The translations under genes were made by a program, and so were the position numbers. A stretch of 9,500 bases of DNA from Sphingomonas bacterium. Lineage in GTDB: Bacteria > Pseudomonadota > Alphaproteobacteria > Sphingomonadales > Sphingomonadaceae. The stretch is from assembly GCA_026785965.1 (NCBI GenBank), contig JAJAYY010000179.1, positions 1-9,500 on the forward strand. The letters run 5' to 3'. Each line of letters begins with the position of its first letter. Positions within the stretch are counted from its first letter, which is position 1. Of this stretch, positions 1 through 6,952 are shown piece by piece. The notes under the pieces are model-generated. The model did not search any database and was not told where the DNA came from. It saw nothing but the letters and a program-made list of their open reading frames with translations.

Positions 1-516
1 GTCGAGCTTGCCCCCGGCGCCGATTCCGCCGCCGTCGCTGCGGCGGTGACTCGCGCGGTGCCCGCAGCGCAGTTCGTGGCCGACCAGGCGCGGCTGTCGC
101 CAATGCTCGGCACGCTGACCGCGCTGATGCTCGTCGCCGGGGCGTTGGTCGCGTTGATCGCGCTCGCTACCGCCGCTGCGGTGGTCCTCGCCACGCGCAG
201 CGCGCTCGACACGCACCGCGCGACGATCGAGGTAATGCACGGCATCGGCGCCACCGACCTGCAGATCACCCGCTTGTTCCAGCGCAAGATCGCGCTCGAT
301 GCGCTGATCGGCGGAACTGCCGGGGCGCTATTGGCGGCAGTGGTGCTGGTACTGGTCGCGAGCGGCGGGATCGGCACACTCGGCGACTGGACCAATGGCA
401 GCGTGCTGCGCTGGGCCGACCTCGCCATCCTCGCCAGCCTGCCTTTATTCGCTGCAATCCTTGCCACATTGGTTGCGCGCGCCACCGTGCTTGCGGCATT
501 GCGGGCCCAATTATGA
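1..516 (+). CDS. ftsX: Cell division protein FtsX, C-terminal part (5' end outside window)
   Basis: This open frame enters from the left edge without a start codon and gives 171 residues up to the TGA at 514-516. Three hydrophobic segments are visible at about residues 39-65, 97-121 and 140-167. Between the first two lies a cytoplasmic-type loop containing the IEVMHGIGATDLQITRLF stretch, typical of the FtsX/MacB permease domain. Residues 1-35 would be the end of the periplasmic loop. FtsX is the membrane partner of the ATPase FtsE; in model bacteria the FtsEX complex sits at the division septum and activates peptidoglycan hydrolases through their regulators. Its ftsE partner would be expected just upstream, outside the window. 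The stop overlaps the next start as ATGA (513-516), which suggests translational coupling. FtsX sequences diverge strongly, so the call rests on topology, the loop motif and the neighbours; a related FtsX-like permease is the main alternative. Confidence 0.8.
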   Translation, partial: VELAPGADSAAVAAAVTRAVPAAQFVADQARLSPMLGTLTALMLVAGALVALIALATAAAVVLATRSALDTHRATIEVMHGIGATDLQITRLFQRKIALDALIGGTAGALLAAVVLVLVASGGIGTLGDWTNGSVLRWADLAILASLPLFAAILATLVARATVLAALRAQL

Positions 517-1049
517 TCGCCCGCTTCGCCTCCTTCCTGCTCATCATCTGGGCGCTTGGCTTCGCCTTGTTTGCGGTCACGCTCGGGAAGCCGGCCAAGG
601 ACAAGGTCCCCGCGACCCAGGCGATTGTCGCCTTGACCGGGGGCAAGGGGCGAATCGAGCGCGCCGCCAAAATGCTCGCTGAGCACAAGGGTCAGCGGCT
701 GTTGATCGCGGGTGCCGATCCGTCGGTGCGCAAGGAGGATCTGATGCGACGTCTTGGCGGCAAGCCGAGCCTCGCCGCTTGCTGCGTCGACCTCGGATCG
801 GAATCGGTCGACACGCGCTCGAATGCCGAGGAGGCCAAGCGCTGGCTCGAGCGCCGCGGCTACACCTCGTTGCGCCTCGTCACCAGCGACTGGCACATGC
901 GCCGCGCACGCTATGAATTCCGTCGCACGCTCGGCCCGGACTACAAGGTCGTCCCTGACGCAGTGCGCACTGAGCCCGCGCTGATGACCCTGTTCGCCGA
1001 ATATAATAAGTACCTGCTGCGCCGTCTCAGCATATGGTTCGACCTGTGA
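513..1049 (+). CDS. YdcF/ElyC/SanA-family (DUF218) envelope protein
   Basis: The gene encodes 178 residues. A single hydrophobic segment at about residues 5-24 should act as an uncleaved signal anchor, placing the rest in the periplasm. The DUF218 core follows: AIVALTGGKGRIERA (37-51), LLIAGADPS, the DTRSNAEEA segment (100-108) and LVTSDWHMRRARYEF (122-136). The last two match the family pattern of a Thr/Asn-containing turn followed by V-T-S-x-x-H-M-x-R-A. Family members such as ElyC and SanA are linked to envelope integrity and lipid-carrier metabolism in enterobacteria, but the reaction is not established for this branch, so I assign only a family. The start overlaps the ftsX stop as ATGA and the stop lies inside the start region of the acyltransferase gene, so the three genes very likely share a transcript. 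The family call is firm; the function is unknown. Confidence 0.9.
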   Translation: MIARFASFLLIIWALGFALFAVTLGKPAKDKVPATQAIVALTGGKGRIERAAKMLAEHKGQRLLIAGADPSVRKEDLMRRLGGKPSLAACCVDLGSESVDTRSNAEEAKRWLERRGYTSLRLVTSDWHMRRARYEFRRTLGPDYKVVPDAVRTEPALMTLFAEYNKYLLRRLSIWFDL

Positions 1050-1775
1050 TCGCGGCGTTGCGTTCGGCATTGTTCGCGCTGATCTTTTACCCCGGCACCT
1101 TGCTCTACGTGCTCGCAATCCTCGCCGCGATCCCGTTTGGCACGCGCGCGGTGCAGCGCTTTGTCCACGCCTGGGCGCGGTTTCATTACTGGCTGGTGCA
1201 GCACATTCTCGGCATCCGCTTCGCATGGGACGGCGAGATCCCGCCCGGGCCATACCTCATCGCGGTCAAGCATCAGGCGATGGTCGAGGCGGTCGACACG
1301 CTGCGCTTCGCGCGTTCGCCGGTGGTGGTGATGAAGCGCGAGCTCAGTCACATGCCGTTGTGGGGCAAGGCAGCGCGGACTTATGGCGTGATCGGGGTCG
1401 ACCGCGACGCCGGCGCGCGTGCGCTGCGTGAGATGATGGGCGAGGCCAAGGCCGCCGCCGCGGCGGGCCGTCCGGTGCTGATCTTTCCCGAAGGCACCCG
1501 CGTGCCGTTGGGAGAGGCGCCGCCGCTGCGCGCGGGCTTCCGGCCTCTACCGCGTGCTGGGGCTGCCGGTGGTGCCGATCGCGCTCGACAGCGCGCGAAT
1601 CTGGCCACGCAGTTTCGTCAAGCAGTCGGGCACGATCCACTTCAAGGTCGGCGAGGTCATCCCCCCCGGACTCAAGCGCGACGAGATCGAGGCGCGGGTC
1701 CACGCCGCGATCAATGCGCTCAACCCCGTAGCACCGACCCAAGCTTCGCCGCCGCCGCCACAACCTTCGCGCTGA
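1034..1775 (+). CDS. plsC: PlsC-type 1-acyl-glycerol-3-phosphate acyltransferase, with an apparent frameshift near 1541
   Basis: The family acylates lysophosphatidic acid to phosphatidic acid at the inner membrane. Residues 1-169 show an N-terminal membrane segment (about 9-35), an active-site box at KHQAMVE (His80, with Glu85 where classic HX4D enzymes have Asp), the VIGVDRDAGA box (119-128) and FPEGTR (151-156). After Phe169 (codon 1538-1540) this frame loses similarity. The family-like continuation GLYRVLGLPVVPIALDS lies in another frame from 1542 and ends at TGA 1773-1775. One residue seems lost at the joint, so a 2-base deletion fits better than a 1-base insertion. Restored length would be about 247 residues, normal for the family. 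Read without correction, the frame runs to 1864 with an unrelated tail antisense to pheT. ATG 1034 is used; GTG 1046 (GTGA overlap with the upstream stop) is also possible. The end overlaps pheT by 56 bases. The family is clear; whether the gene is intact is not. Confidence 0.8.
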
Positions 1776-4071
1776 TCGCGCCGATCTCGGCTTCGGTGAA
1801 GCTTTTCTCGCCGGGTTGCAGCGTGACTTCAACCGCCAGGCTCAGCCCCTGTTCGCCTGCGTAGCGATCGAATAAGCGCACCCCGCTGATCGCGGCCTTG
1901 TCCGCTCCGCGGATGGCGCGGACCAGCGTGTCGGAAGCGAGGTCGGCGGGGACGATGAAGGCGAAGTCGCGGGTCACCGATTGGAGCGCAGGTGGGGCGA
2001 AGGCAGCGCGCGCCCGCTCGACTCCGCGCGGCGCGGGGATGGCGTCGAAGTAGATCTCCGCCGCGACGGTTCCCGCCGGGGCGTCGAGCGCCTTGGCGAC
2101 GCGCGGATGCAGTTCGCCGAAGGCAGCGAGCACGATCTTCGGACCCAGGCCGAGCGTCGCCGAACGCCCGGGATGCCACGTCTCGCCGGCATTCATGACC
2201 AGTTGGAGGTTGGCGACCGGCGCCCCCGCCGCGTCGAGCAACGCCAGCACCTCGGCCTTGGCATCGAACGCATCGAACGCCGCCGCCTTGCCCGATTGCC
2301 AGTGGCGCGGCGCCTTGTCCCCGGCCATCAGCAGCGCCGCAGTCGGGCGCTCGCCGTCGGCAAGGTAGCGGCGGCCAATCTCGAACAGCCGCACCGACGT
2401 TGCACCGCGATCGACATTGCGCCGTGCCGCGGCGGCAAGCCCGGGGAGCAGCGACGGTCGCATATACTTCAATTCTTCGCTGATCGGGTTGGCGACGACG
2501 TGAGGAGCGTCGCCGAACAGGGCCGCTTCGGCCGCACCGATGAAGCTCCAGTTGATCGCCTCGTCGAGGCCCCTCGCGGCCGCCGCGCGGCGCACCTTTC
2601 GTTCGATCGTCTGGGCGCGAGTCGCGGTCGGTCGCGCCACGCCATCCGCGCGCGGCAAAACGGTTGACGGAATCGCATCATAGCCAGTGATCCGCGCGAC
2701 CTCCTCGACCAGGTCGGCGGGGCCATCGACGTCACGCCGCCAGCTCGGGACGAGCGCCTCGCCGCCCCCCACCCGGAAGCCGAGCGCGGTCAGGATCGCG
2801 ACCTGTCGCTCGGCGGGCACATCGATCCCGCCCAGCGCGAGCGTCCTGGCGGGATCGAACGCGACGCTCTTCTGCTCGGCTGGCGGCTGGCCCGCGCGCG
2901 TCACCCGGCTCGCTTCGCCACCGCAAATGTCGAGGATCAGCCCGGTCAGTAGCGCCAGCCCGTCGTCGAGGAACGCCGGATCGACTCCGCGCTCGAAGCG
3001 GCTTCGCGCATCGCTCGTCAGGCCAAGCGCCTGCCCGGTCCTGGCGATCCCTTCCGGTGTGAAATAGGCCACTTCGAGCAGCACGTCGGTGGTGCCTTCG
3101 CCAACGCCGCTATGTTCGCCGCCCATGATCCCGCCAATATCGTGTCCGCCATGGTCGTCGGCAATGACCGTCATTTTGGGGGTCAGCGCATATTCTTTCT
3201 CGTTGAGCGCGACGACCGTCTCGCCGTCCTTCGCCTTGCGCGCCACGACCGCGCCCTTGAGTGTCGCCAGGTCATACGCGTGGCTCGGCCGGCCAAGGTC
3301 GAGCATGACGTAATTGGTGATATCGACCAGCGCCGAAATCACTCGCTGCCCCGCCGCCTTCAGCCGCCGCTGCATCCACGCGGGCGACGGGCCGTTGGTC
3401 AGCCCGCGTACCGTTCGGCCATAGAAAGCCGGGCAGCCCTCGGCATCCTCGATCCGGATCTCGACCGGATTGTCGAAGCTGCCCTTGATGGTGGGCACGT
3501 CGAGCGGTCTCAGCGTCCCCAGTCCAGCCGCGGCGAGGTCGCGCGCAATTCCGCGCACGCCCATGCAATCCTGGCGGTTGGGCGTGATCGCGACGTCGAA
3601 CACCGCATCGTCGAGTCCTGCATAATCGGCGTAGCGCGCACCGACCGGGGCGTCGGCCGGCAATTCGATGATCCCGTCATGGTCGTCGCCCAGCTCGAGC
3701 TCGCGCGACGAGCACATCATGCCGTTCGATTCGACCCCGCGGATCGTGGCTTGCTTGAGCGTCATCGCGCTGCCCGGAACATAAGCGCCCACCCCGCCGA
3801 ACACGCCAAGCATTCCGGCGTGGGCATTGGGCGCACCGCACACTACCTGCATCGGGCCATCACCGGCATCGACGCTCAACACCTGCAATTTGTCGGCCTG
3901 GGGATGGCGGGTCGCGGTCAGCACTTTGGCGATCCGGAACGGCGCCAGCGCCTCGGCCGGATTGGTCAGCTCCTCGACCTCGAGCCCGATCCGGGTCAGC
4001 GTCTCGGCTACGGTTGCGGCATCGGCGTCGGTATCGAGGTGCGCTTTGAGCCAGCTCAGCGAGAATTTCAT
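1720..4071 (-). CDS. pheT: Phenylalanyl-tRNA synthetase beta subunit
   Basis: PheT pairs with PheS in a cytoplasmic alpha2-beta2 enzyme that charges tRNA-Phe. The 783-residue product has the full bacterial layout. [13 protein letters not shown] opens the protein, followed by an EMAP/OB-type tRNA-binding domain at about 44-150 ([24 protein letters not shown]). The B3/B4 editing-type region covers about 205-375 ([54 protein letters not shown]). The B5 domain at about 400-470 contains [18 protein letters not shown], then come the catalytic-like core and a C-terminal FDX-ACB anticodon-binding domain at about 690-783 ([20 protein letters not shown]). The ATG at 4071-4069 is chosen because it gives the conserved N-terminus and overlaps the pheS TGA as ATGA; the frame stays open further upstream without family similarity. 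The length is within the usual range of 780-810. The 3' end overlaps the convergent acyltransferase gene, so no room exists for a separate terminator between them. Confidence 0.98.
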   Translation of the reverse strand: MKFSLSWLKAHLDTDADAATVAETLTRIGLEVEELTNPAEALAPFRIAKVLTATRHPQADKLQVLSVDAGDGPMQVVCGAPNAHAGMLGVFGGVGAYVPGSAMTLKQATIRGVESNGMMCSSRELELGDDHDGIIELPADAPVGARYADYAGLDDAVFDVAITPNRQDCMGVRGIARDLAAAGLGTLRPLDVPTIKGSFDNPVEIRIEDAEGCPAFYGRTVRGLTNGPSPAWMQRRLKAAGQRVISALVDITNYVMLDLGRPSHAYDLATLKGAVVARKAKDGETVVALNEKEYALTPKMTVIADDHGGHDIGGIMGGEHSGVGEGTTDVLLEVAYFTPEGIARTGQALGLTSDARSRFERGVDPAFLDDGLALLTGLILDICGGEASRVTRAGQPPAEQKSVAFDPARTLALGGIDVPAERQVAILTALGFRVGGGEALVPSWRRDVDGPADLVEEVARITGYDAIPSTVLPRADGVARPTATRAQTIERKVRRAAAARGLDEAINWSFIGAAEAALFGDAPHVVANPISEELKYMRPSLLPGLAAAARRNVDRGATSVRLFEIGRRYLADGERPTAALLMAGDKAPRHWQSGKAAAFDAFDAKAEVLALLDAAGAPVANLQLVMNAGETWHPGRSATLGLGPKIVLAAFGELHPRVAKALDAPAGTVAAEIYFDAIPAPRGVERARAAFAPPALQSVTRDFAFIVPADLASDTLVRAIRGADKAAISGVRLFDRYAGEQGLSLAVEVTLQPGEKSFTEAEIGAISAKVVAAAAKLGSVLRG

Positions 4072-5135
4072 GCGCCCACCCCCCCGCTCAGCGTCGGCAC
4101 CTCGAGGAAGCTGAATCCGTAATGCTTGATCCACCGCAAATCGCCGTCGAAGAAAGCACGCAGATCGTCCATGCCATATTTGAGCATCGCCAGCCGATCG
4201 ACCCCGGTGCCGAAGGCGAAGCCCTGCCATTCGTCGGGGTCGAGCCCGCAATTGGCTATCACCCGCGGGTGGACCATGCCGCTGCCGAGCACTTCCATCC
4301 ATCCTTGCGACCCGCCGACCACGCGTCGGCCTTTCTCAATCGACCAGCCGACATCGACTTCGGCCGATGGCTCGGTGAACGGGAAGTAGGACGGGCGCAG
4401 CCGAAGCACGATGTCGTCGCGTTCGAAAAACGCTTTGAGGAAGGTTTCGAGCGTCCACTTGAGATGCCCCATGTGGATCTTGCGGTCGATCACCAGCCCT
4501 TCGATCTGATGGAACATCGGCGTGTGGGTCGAATCGCTGTCGCTGCGATAGACGCGCCCCGGCGCGATGATCCGGATCGGCGGTTGTTCCGCCATCATCG
4601 TGCGGATCTGGACCGGCGAGGTATGCGTGCGCAGGACTCGCGGCTCGCCCTCGCCGGCGATGTAGAATGTGTCATGCATCGCGCGTGCGGGATGAGTCTC
4701 GGGGATGTTGAGCGCGGAGAAATTGTGCCAGTCGTCCTCGATCTCGGGACCTTCGGCGACGGCGAAGCCGAGGTCGGCGAAGATCTCGGTCAACTCGTCC
4801 ATCACCTGGGAGACCGGATGGACCGATCCCTGCGGCAGCTCGGGCGAAGGCAGCGACAGGTCGACCCGCTCGGTTGCCAGCCGCCGGTCGAGCCCGTCAT
4901 TTTCGAGCGCGACCCTGCGCGCGGCGATGGCCGACGTCACGGCCTCACGCAGGGCGTTGATCTTCGGCCCTTCGGTGGTGCGTTGATCGGGGGTCATCGC
5001 GCCCAATGTCTTGAGCAAGGCGGTAACGTCGCCGGCCTTGCCGAGCGCGGCAACGCGCACCGCATCGAGCGCGCCGAGGTCGCTCGCGGCGGCGATCTGG
5101 CGCTCAAAGCCTAACTGGAGCTGCTCAGGGTCCAC
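4068..5135 (-). CDS. pheS: Phenylalanyl-tRNA synthetase alpha subunit
   Basis: PheS carries the class II aminoacyl-tRNA synthetase active site and joins Phe to tRNA-Phe together with PheT. The 355-residue product starts with an N-terminal helical arm (about 1-85), which binds tRNA in the family. The catalytic domain follows: the segment [13 protein letters not shown], motif 2 at about 190-215 ([18 protein letters not shown]), [10 protein letters not shown] at about 255, and motif 3 at about 303-315 ([17 protein letters not shown]). It ends in [17 protein letters not shown] use GTG at 5135-5133 as start: the family N-terminus ([13 protein letters not shown]) begins there and AAGGA lies seven bases upstream. 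The open frame continues far upstream, to 5942, but that part is antisense to other genes and has no synthetase similarity. It is the first gene of a pheST operon with ATGA coupling to pheT. No phenylalanine-rich leader peptide is visible in the short upstream gap, so I cannot support pheM-type attenuation. Confidence 0.97.
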   Translation of the reverse strand: MDPEQLQLGFERQIAAASDLGALDAVRVAALGKAGDVTALLKTLGAMTPDQRTTEGPKINALREAVTSAIAARRVALENDGLDRRLATERVDLSLPSPELPQGSVHPVSQVMDELTEIFADLGFAVAEGPEIEDDWHNFSALNIPETHPARAMHDTFYIAGEGEPRVLRTHTSPVQIRTMMAEQPPIRIIAPGRVYRSDSDSTHTPMFHQIEGLVIDRKIHMGHLKWTLETFLKAFFERDDIVLRLRPSYFPFTEPSAEVDVGWSIEKGRRVVGGSQGWMEVLGSGMVHPRVIANCGLDPDEWQGFAFGTGVDRLAMLKYGMDDLRAFFDGDLRWIKHYGFSFLEVPTLSGGVGA

Positions 5136-5207
5136 GCACTTTTCCTTGGGTTGTCGAACGCGCGGGCTTAAGCAGGATTTGCTCCTCATACGCAAGGAGG
5201 CTGCCCG
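5136..5207. promoter_or_regulatory. Divergent intergenic region between pheS and the small DUF5996-like gene
   Basis: These 72 bases must hold the promoters of both the pheST operon and the small + strand gene, if the latter is expressed. I see a palindrome GCTTAAGC (5166-5173) and a short inverted repeat, CTCCT (5182-5186) with AGGAG (5195-5199), that includes the small gene's Shine-Dalgarno sequence. On the minus strand, TTGCGT with TTAAGC 18 bases downstream is a weak -35/-10 candidate for pheS. No convincing consensus promoter can be named by eye, and no T-box or terminator-like leader is evident. Confidence 0.5.
5142..5147 (-). promoter_or_regulatory. Ribosome binding site of pheS (decides the GTG start)
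   Basis: On the minus strand the sequence reads AAGGAA, with AAGGA ending seven bases before the GTG at 5135-5133. This is the only well-placed Shine-Dalgarno match next to the family N-terminus and supports GTG as the start of pheS. Confidence 0.7.
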
Positions 5208-5414
5208 ATGACTGCCACTTGGCCAGAATTTGACGTCGCGCGTGACCAGCCGACTTTCGCTACGCTCCACTTGGTCAGCCAGAAGCTCGGCGCCGCCGCC
5301 GATCCCGCCGCGACGCTGGCCGAATTCCTCCTCTCGACCTACGAAGTCGCCGCTGGCCTCGGGCCTCGGGCCTTGGACCGTGCCGCGCTCGAGCGCGATC
5401 CGATCGCGCCTTAA
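5208..5414 (+). CDS. Small 68-residue protein resembling an internally deleted DUF5996-family protein
   Basis: The gene starts at ATG 5208 with a strong AAGGAGG seven bases upstream and ends at TAA 5412-5414. The N-terminal part ([21 protein letters not shown]) resembles, from memory, the start of DUF5996 proteins: W-P-E-L, then T-x-x-T-L-H-L-x-x-Q-x-x-G-K. The C-terminal part ([19 protein letters not shown], then [10 protein letters not shown]) resembles their very end, where ADPxAxLxxFLxSTYEAAA and WDRAALE are typical. Full-length members are about 300 residues, so roughly 230 central residues seem to be missing in frame, with the joint near residues 26-32. The usual Trp of WDRAALE is Leu here. 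It shares the four bases TTAA with the convergent regulator gene, so each gene's stop lies in the same tetranucleotide. It could be a decayed remnant or a real short protein. The function of DUF5996 is unknown and I assign none. The open frame and ribosome binding site are clear; the family link is moderate. Confidence 0.6.
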   Translation: MTATWPEFDVARDQPTFATLHLVSQKLGAAADPAATLAEFLLSTYEVAAGLGPRALDRAALERDPIAP

Positions 5415-6817
5415 GCGGGAACGAACGGGTAGGGCGAGATCGTCTTGCGTGTCCGGTCGACCGCGAGCAGGCGACCCGCGGGAGGGGTAGCGCGATGCGC
5501 GCAATCGACCCGTGGACAGATCGCACACGCCGGGCCGACCGGCGTGACCTTGGCATTGGCCAGGTCGAACCCGTCGGCGCACGACAGGCGGTGCGCGTGG
5601 CGGATGTCGCAGCCAAGCCCGATCGCCAGCAGCCCGCCCGACAGATCGGTACGGATCGGCCGGTCGATGGTTCGTGCGACGGTAAAATAACGCTGCCCGT
5701 CTGGAGTCTCGATCAATTGCGTCACGACTTGGCCTGCAGCCTGGAAGGCGGCGTGCAAATTCCATCGCGGGCAGCTTCCGCCGAAGCGCGAAAAGGGGAA
5801 TTGGTCGCCGGCATAGCGCTTCGAGATGTTGCCGGCGGGATCGACCCGTAGCATGAAGAACGGCACCCCGCGCGCACCGGGGCGGCCCAGCGTAGTGAAG
5901 CGATGCGCGACCTGTTCGACATTGGCGCCAAACTCGCCGCACAGCCGATCGATCGAGTAGCGCAATTGTTCGGCGGTCTTGAGGAAGCGGCCGTACGGCA
6001 TCATGATCGCCCCCGCGGCATAATTGGCGAGGCTCATGTGGAGCAATTGCGCGATCCCCTCATCGGGCGGCGCGGCTTCGGCGACCATTTTCTCGATCAC
6101 CGCGGTGAATTCGACCAGCGCGAGCTGATAAGCGAGCGCGAAGGTCCGATTTTCGGCGCGCAATTGTGACGAGATCAGGAACAAGCGGCGGTCGGCATCA
6201 TAATCCTGGCTCGCGGTGCCAAGCTCGGCCTGCGGCACGACCCGCGCCGATATTCCCCAGGCATCCTTCAATCGCCGCCGCATCGGCTCCTGCATCGACA
6301 GCGGGTCGCTCAGCGCCCCGCCCAGCGTTTCGGCGCATTCCTCAAGCGCGGGGAAGTGGTTGCGGTGCTGCTGGATATAATCGCGCACCCAATTTTCCGG
6401 CGTCACCAGCGCGCGCGCATCGCCGCTACTCGCGAGGCTCGGGTTGCGGCTCGCTTCCTTGAGCGCAGCATAAAGCCGGGCCACCGCATCGGCGATCGAC
6501 GGCGCATTATGCGCCAGCTCGGTCAGCTCATAGCGTGGAACGCCCAAGTCGCTGAGCAGCGCGTCGGAAAAAATCTCACCCAATTCGTCGGGCCCGGTGC
6601 GCGCGCCGCCCCCGGCGGCGAAGATGCGCACGTCGATTTCGTAAATTTCGGCCAGCTTGAGCAGTAGCGATGCGGTCACAGGCCGCTGATTGCGCTCAAG
6701 GTGGTTGAGATAGCTTGGGCTGATCGCAAGGGTCTGCGCCATGTCGGTCTGCGACAGCGCGCGGTCTCGGCGGAGGCGGCGCAAACGATGGCCGAGGAAG
6801 AGTTTGGTCGTGGACAT
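5411..6817 (-). CDS. ScfR/RamB-type XRE transcriptional regulator (short-chain fatty acyl-CoA regulator family)
   Basis: The 468-residue protein begins with an XRE/Cro helix-turn-helix at about residues 9-62, including [28 protein letters not shown] central region corresponds to the IrrE/ImmA-like (DUF955) domain. At the place where peptidases of that fold carry HExxH it reads [12 protein letters not shown] (Tyr230 in place of the first His), so zinc-peptidase activity is not expected. The C-terminal DUF2083-type domain holds Cys349, Cys403, Cys413 and the cluster Cys431-Cys434-Cys439 (CAICPRVDC), typical of this regulator family. Relatives include RamB of Corynebacterium, which controls glyoxylate-cycle genes, and PccR of Rhodobacter, which controls propionyl-CoA use; the family is thought to sense acyl-CoA status. 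Being divergent from aceA, with a 135-base shared gap, it most likely controls the aceA operon and perhaps itself. ATG 6817-6815 has no strong Shine-Dalgarno sequence. The family is well supported; target and effector are inference. Confidence 0.9.
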   Translation of the reverse strand: MSTTKLFLGHRLRRLRRDRALSQTDMAQTLAISPSYLNHLERNQRPVTASLLLKLAEIYEIDVRIFAAGGGARTGPDELGEIFSDALLSDLGVPRYELTELAHNAPSIADAVARLYAALKEASRNPSLASSGDARALVTPENWVRDYIQQHRNHFPALEECAETLGGALSDPLSMQEPMRRRLKDAWGISARVVPQAELGTASQDYDADRRLFLISSQLRAENRTFALAYQLALVEFTAVIEKMVAEAAPPDEGIAQLLHMSLANYAAGAIMMPYGRFLKTAEQLRYSIDRLCGEFGANVEQVAHRFTTLGRPGARGVPFFMLRVDPAGNISKRYAGDQFPFSRFGGSCPRWNLHAAFQAAGQVVTQLIETPDGQRYFTVARTIDRPIRTDLSGGLLAIGLGCDIRHAHRLSCADGFDLANAKVTPVGPACAICPRVDCAHRATPPAGRLLAVDRTRKTISPYPFVPA

Positions 6818-6847
6818 AAGGCGCAGATTGTCAACTTCGCCCTCAAA

Positions 6848-6865
6848 TCACAAGTCATGATGTGA
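6848..6865. repeat. Inverted repeat TCACA-N8-TGTGA, candidate operator
   Basis: The arms at 6848-6852 and 6861-6865 are perfect 5-base inverses separated by eight bases, which include the palindrome TCATGA (6855-6860). It lies about 31 bases upstream of the regulator start and 88 bases upstream of the aceA start. That position would suit a site controlling one or both promoters. The shape is similar to CRP/FNR-like half-site spacing only in a loose sense, and chance is possible for arms this short. Confidence 0.35.
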
Positions 6866-6938
6866 CAAGTAAGCGCTTTTTGCCGGTGCCTTTTGCGCCT
6901 CGCTCGTGTTGCATTGCACCATCATTCGCTTTTGCGTC

Positions 6939-6942
6939 GGAG
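6939..6942 (+). promoter_or_regulatory. Ribosome binding site of aceA (supports the start at 6953)
   Basis: GGAG lies ten bases upstream of ATG 6953. The frame is open further upstream, with an ATG at 6893, but the extra residues ([14 protein letters not shown] and following) look like translated leader and have no isocitrate lyase similarity, so 6953 is preferred. Confidence 0.6.
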
Positions 6943-6952
6943 ATGTTACGCC

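Larger units (their letters stand above)
6818..6952. promoter_or_regulatory. Divergent regulatory region between the ScfR-type regulator and aceA
   Basis: This 135-base gap is locally less GC-rich than the flanking genes and contains several repeated motifs. TTGTCA (6828-6833) is matched by its inverse TGACAA (6863-6868). TCACAAGT (6848-6855) and TGACAAGT (6863-6870) are direct repeats 15 bases apart. TTTTGC occurs three times (6878-6883, 6891-6896, 6930-6935), with start spacings of 13 and 39 bases. TTGCA is repeated in tandem at 6909-6918, and AAGCGCTT (6871-6878) is a palindrome. PccR, a regulator of the same family, is reported to recognise TTTGCAAA-type sites, so the TTTTGC copies could be half-sites, but no full site is present. 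I cannot place -35 and -10 boxes with confidence for either gene. Confidence 0.7.

Noticed and set aside
1541..1864. Uncorrected C-terminal tail of the acyltransferase frame to 1864
   Set aside because: The residues after Phe169 lose family similarity and are Ala/Arg/Gln-rich, while the conserved sequence continues in the other frame.
3112..4122. Long + strand open frame of 336 codons opposite pheT
   Set aside because: It lies fully antisense to the clearly conserved N-terminal half of PheT, has no recognisable domain and an Arg/His-rich composition typical of frames opposite GC-rich genes.
4122..5114. Long + strand open frame of 330 codons opposite pheS
   Set aside because: Antisense to conserved PheS motifs; composition and lack of similarity fit a GC-driven shadow.
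5166..5173. GCTTAAGC palindrome upstream of pheS as a regulator site
   Set aside because: Eight bases, single copy, with no known regulator to match; noted only within the intergenic description.
5357..5370. Tandem CCTCGGG duplication in the small gene, considered as the cause of a frameshift
   Set aside because: The frame after the repeat still reads [10 protein letters not shown], matching the expected family end, so the duplication does not break it; removing one copy would put the end out of frame.
5136..5942. N-terminal extension of the pheS frame up to 5942
   Set aside because: The added residues have no synthetase similarity, overlap the regulator gene out of frame and the small gene antisense, and the GTG at 5135 has a good ribosome site.
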